A stretch of 6,427 nucleotides of DNA from Candidatus Cloacimonadota bacterium (lineage in GTDB: Bacteria > Cloacimonadota > Cloacimonadia > Cloacimonadales > TCS61), in NCBI GenBank assembly GCA_030638385.1, contig DAOWES010000043.1, positions 1 to 6,427 of the forward strand, given 5' to 3'. The position numbers and the translations under genes were made by a program. Below are positions 6,112 through 6,427 of this stretch, piece after piece (position 1 is the stretch's first letter; the number at the start of each line of letters is the position of its first letter). Under the pieces are notes generated by a model. That model was not told the origin of the DNA. It ran no database searches and was given only the letters and a program-made list of their open reading frames with translations.

Positions 6112-6180
6112 GCAACGGACAGTTTTGTTCGTTTTGCTGACAGTCTGACAGCGTTTACTCCGGCTCAGACGGATGCCGGA
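6112..6180 (+). promoter_or_regulatory. Structured dapD leader with alternative helices
   Basis: This patch is clearly richer in GC than the sequence before it and contains several complementary segments. A first stem pairs 6112-6120 with 6127-6137 (nine pairs, one G-U, a TT bulge). GTCTGA (6143-6148) is a perfect complement of TCAGAC (6165-6170), and TCCGGC (6159-6164) is a perfect complement of GCCGGA (6175-6180). The last two are interleaved, so they form either an H-type pseudoknot or mutually exclusive hairpins. The heptamer CTGACAG is repeated at 6137-6143 and 6145-6151. I do not recognise the element as a named riboswitch. A cis-regulatory leader for dapD is inferred from structure and position only. 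Confidence 0.4.
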
Positions 6181-6188
6181 TTCATTTT
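6159..6188 (+). terminator. Possible intrinsic terminator / attenuator before dapD
   Basis: TCCGGC and GCCGGA form a 6-bp GC-rich stem with a 10-nt loop, followed by TTCATTTT (6181-6188). It would be a short but plausible Rho-independent terminator. It ends only about 20 nt before the dapD start, leaving no room for a promoter behind it, so if it works it must attenuate dapD rather than simply end the dapA transcript. Confidence 0.38.
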
Positions 6189-6208
6189 AAAATAACAGGG
6201 AGCAACTT

Positions 6209-6427
6209 ATGGATCTAAAAAAAGAAATTCTTCAATTATGGGAAAAATCAGAATTTTCTTCTGAAGATAAAGATATATTCAATCAGTTCAAACAGGCTTT
6301 GAACAACGGAGAAATTCGTGCTGCAGAAAAAATCAATGGAAATTGGCAAGTAAACACCTGGGTAAAGAAGGGTATTCTGCTGGGCTTTCGCATGGGATCA
6401 TTAGTTAAAATGCCTGTAAGCGAGACC
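6209..6427 (+). CDS. dapD: 2,3,4,5-tetrahydropyridine-2,6-dicarboxylate N-succinyltransferase, N-terminal part
   Basis: Transfers succinyl from succinyl-CoA to tetrahydrodipicolinate (EC 2.3.1.117), the first step of the succinylase branch to DAP; a cytosolic left-handed beta-helix trimer in the family. Only the first 73 codons are in the window and the frame is open at the right edge. The visible part is the helical N-terminal domain. It contains GEIRAAEKINGNWQVNTWVKK followed by ILLGFRMG, aligning with the E. coli DapD segments GALRVAEKIDGQW and WLKKAVLLSFR. The start at 6209 has AGGGAG (6197-6202) six bases upstream. The hexapeptide repeat domain and active site lie beyond the window, so they cannot be checked. 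It fits the pathway directly after DapB and argues against the DAP-dehydrogenase and LL-DAP-aminotransferase routes, though a parallel route elsewhere cannot be excluded. Confidence 0.9.
   Translation, partial: MDLKKEILQLWEKSEFSSEDKDIFNQFKQALNNGEIRAAEKINGNWQVNTWVKKGILLGFRMGSLVKMPVSET

Noticed and set aside
1..6427. CRISPR array, tRNA, rRNA, transposase or insertion-sequence ends
   Set aside because: No spaced direct repeats, cloverleaf-like segments, rRNA stretches, transposase motifs or paired terminal inverted repeats were seen anywhere in the window.

Overview
The window carries an almost complete lysine / diaminopimelate (DAP) biosynthesis cluster, all on the + strand: lysC (aspartate kinase), lysA (DAP decarboxylase), asd (aspartate-semialdehyde dehydrogenase), dapB, dapA and the first 73 codons of dapD, which runs off the right edge. 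A well-formed lysine riboswitch (L box) precedes lysC, so end product probably controls the cluster at the RNA level, while the two C-terminal ACT domains of LysC suggest a second, allosteric layer. Together the enzymes phosphorylate aspartate (LysC), reduce it to the semialdehyde (Asd), condense that with pyruvate (DapA), reduce the product to tetrahydrodipicolinate (DapB), enter the succinylase branch (DapD) and, at the end of the route, decarboxylate meso-DAP to lysine (LysA).

Layout. Positions 1-147 hold the broken end of a secreted, right-handed beta-helix type protein, with its reading frame disrupted twice. From 148 to about 380 there is AT-rich sequence containing a Shine-Dalgarno sequence and a signal-peptide-like start (245-424) that reads into the riboswitch; it looks like a truncated gene. 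The lysine aptamer lies at about 420-586, followed by an AU-rich hairpin with a T run (595-629) that could be its terminator. lysC, lysA and asd are tightly coupled (a 4-nt gap, then a 4-nt ATGA overlap). dapB and dapA follow after 19- and 20-nt gaps, each with a strong Shine-Dalgarno sequence. The 185-nt dapA-dapD gap is different: it has a plausible internal promoter and a GC-richer patch whose complementary segments can form alternative helices or a pseudoknot just before the dapD ribosome binding site.

Organism. Low-to-moderate GC, A-rich Shine-Dalgarno sequences, a DapD-type Gram-negative pathway and a beta-helix remnant with the VLVAPGT / NINFNG signature suggest a bacterium of the FCB superphylum, possibly Cloacimonadota-like. 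This is inference from motif style, not a database result. The coding part is conventional. The parts most worth a second look are the dapA-dapD leader, the riboswitch expression platform, a His-to-Met change in the LysA cofactor pocket, and the gene remnants upstream.
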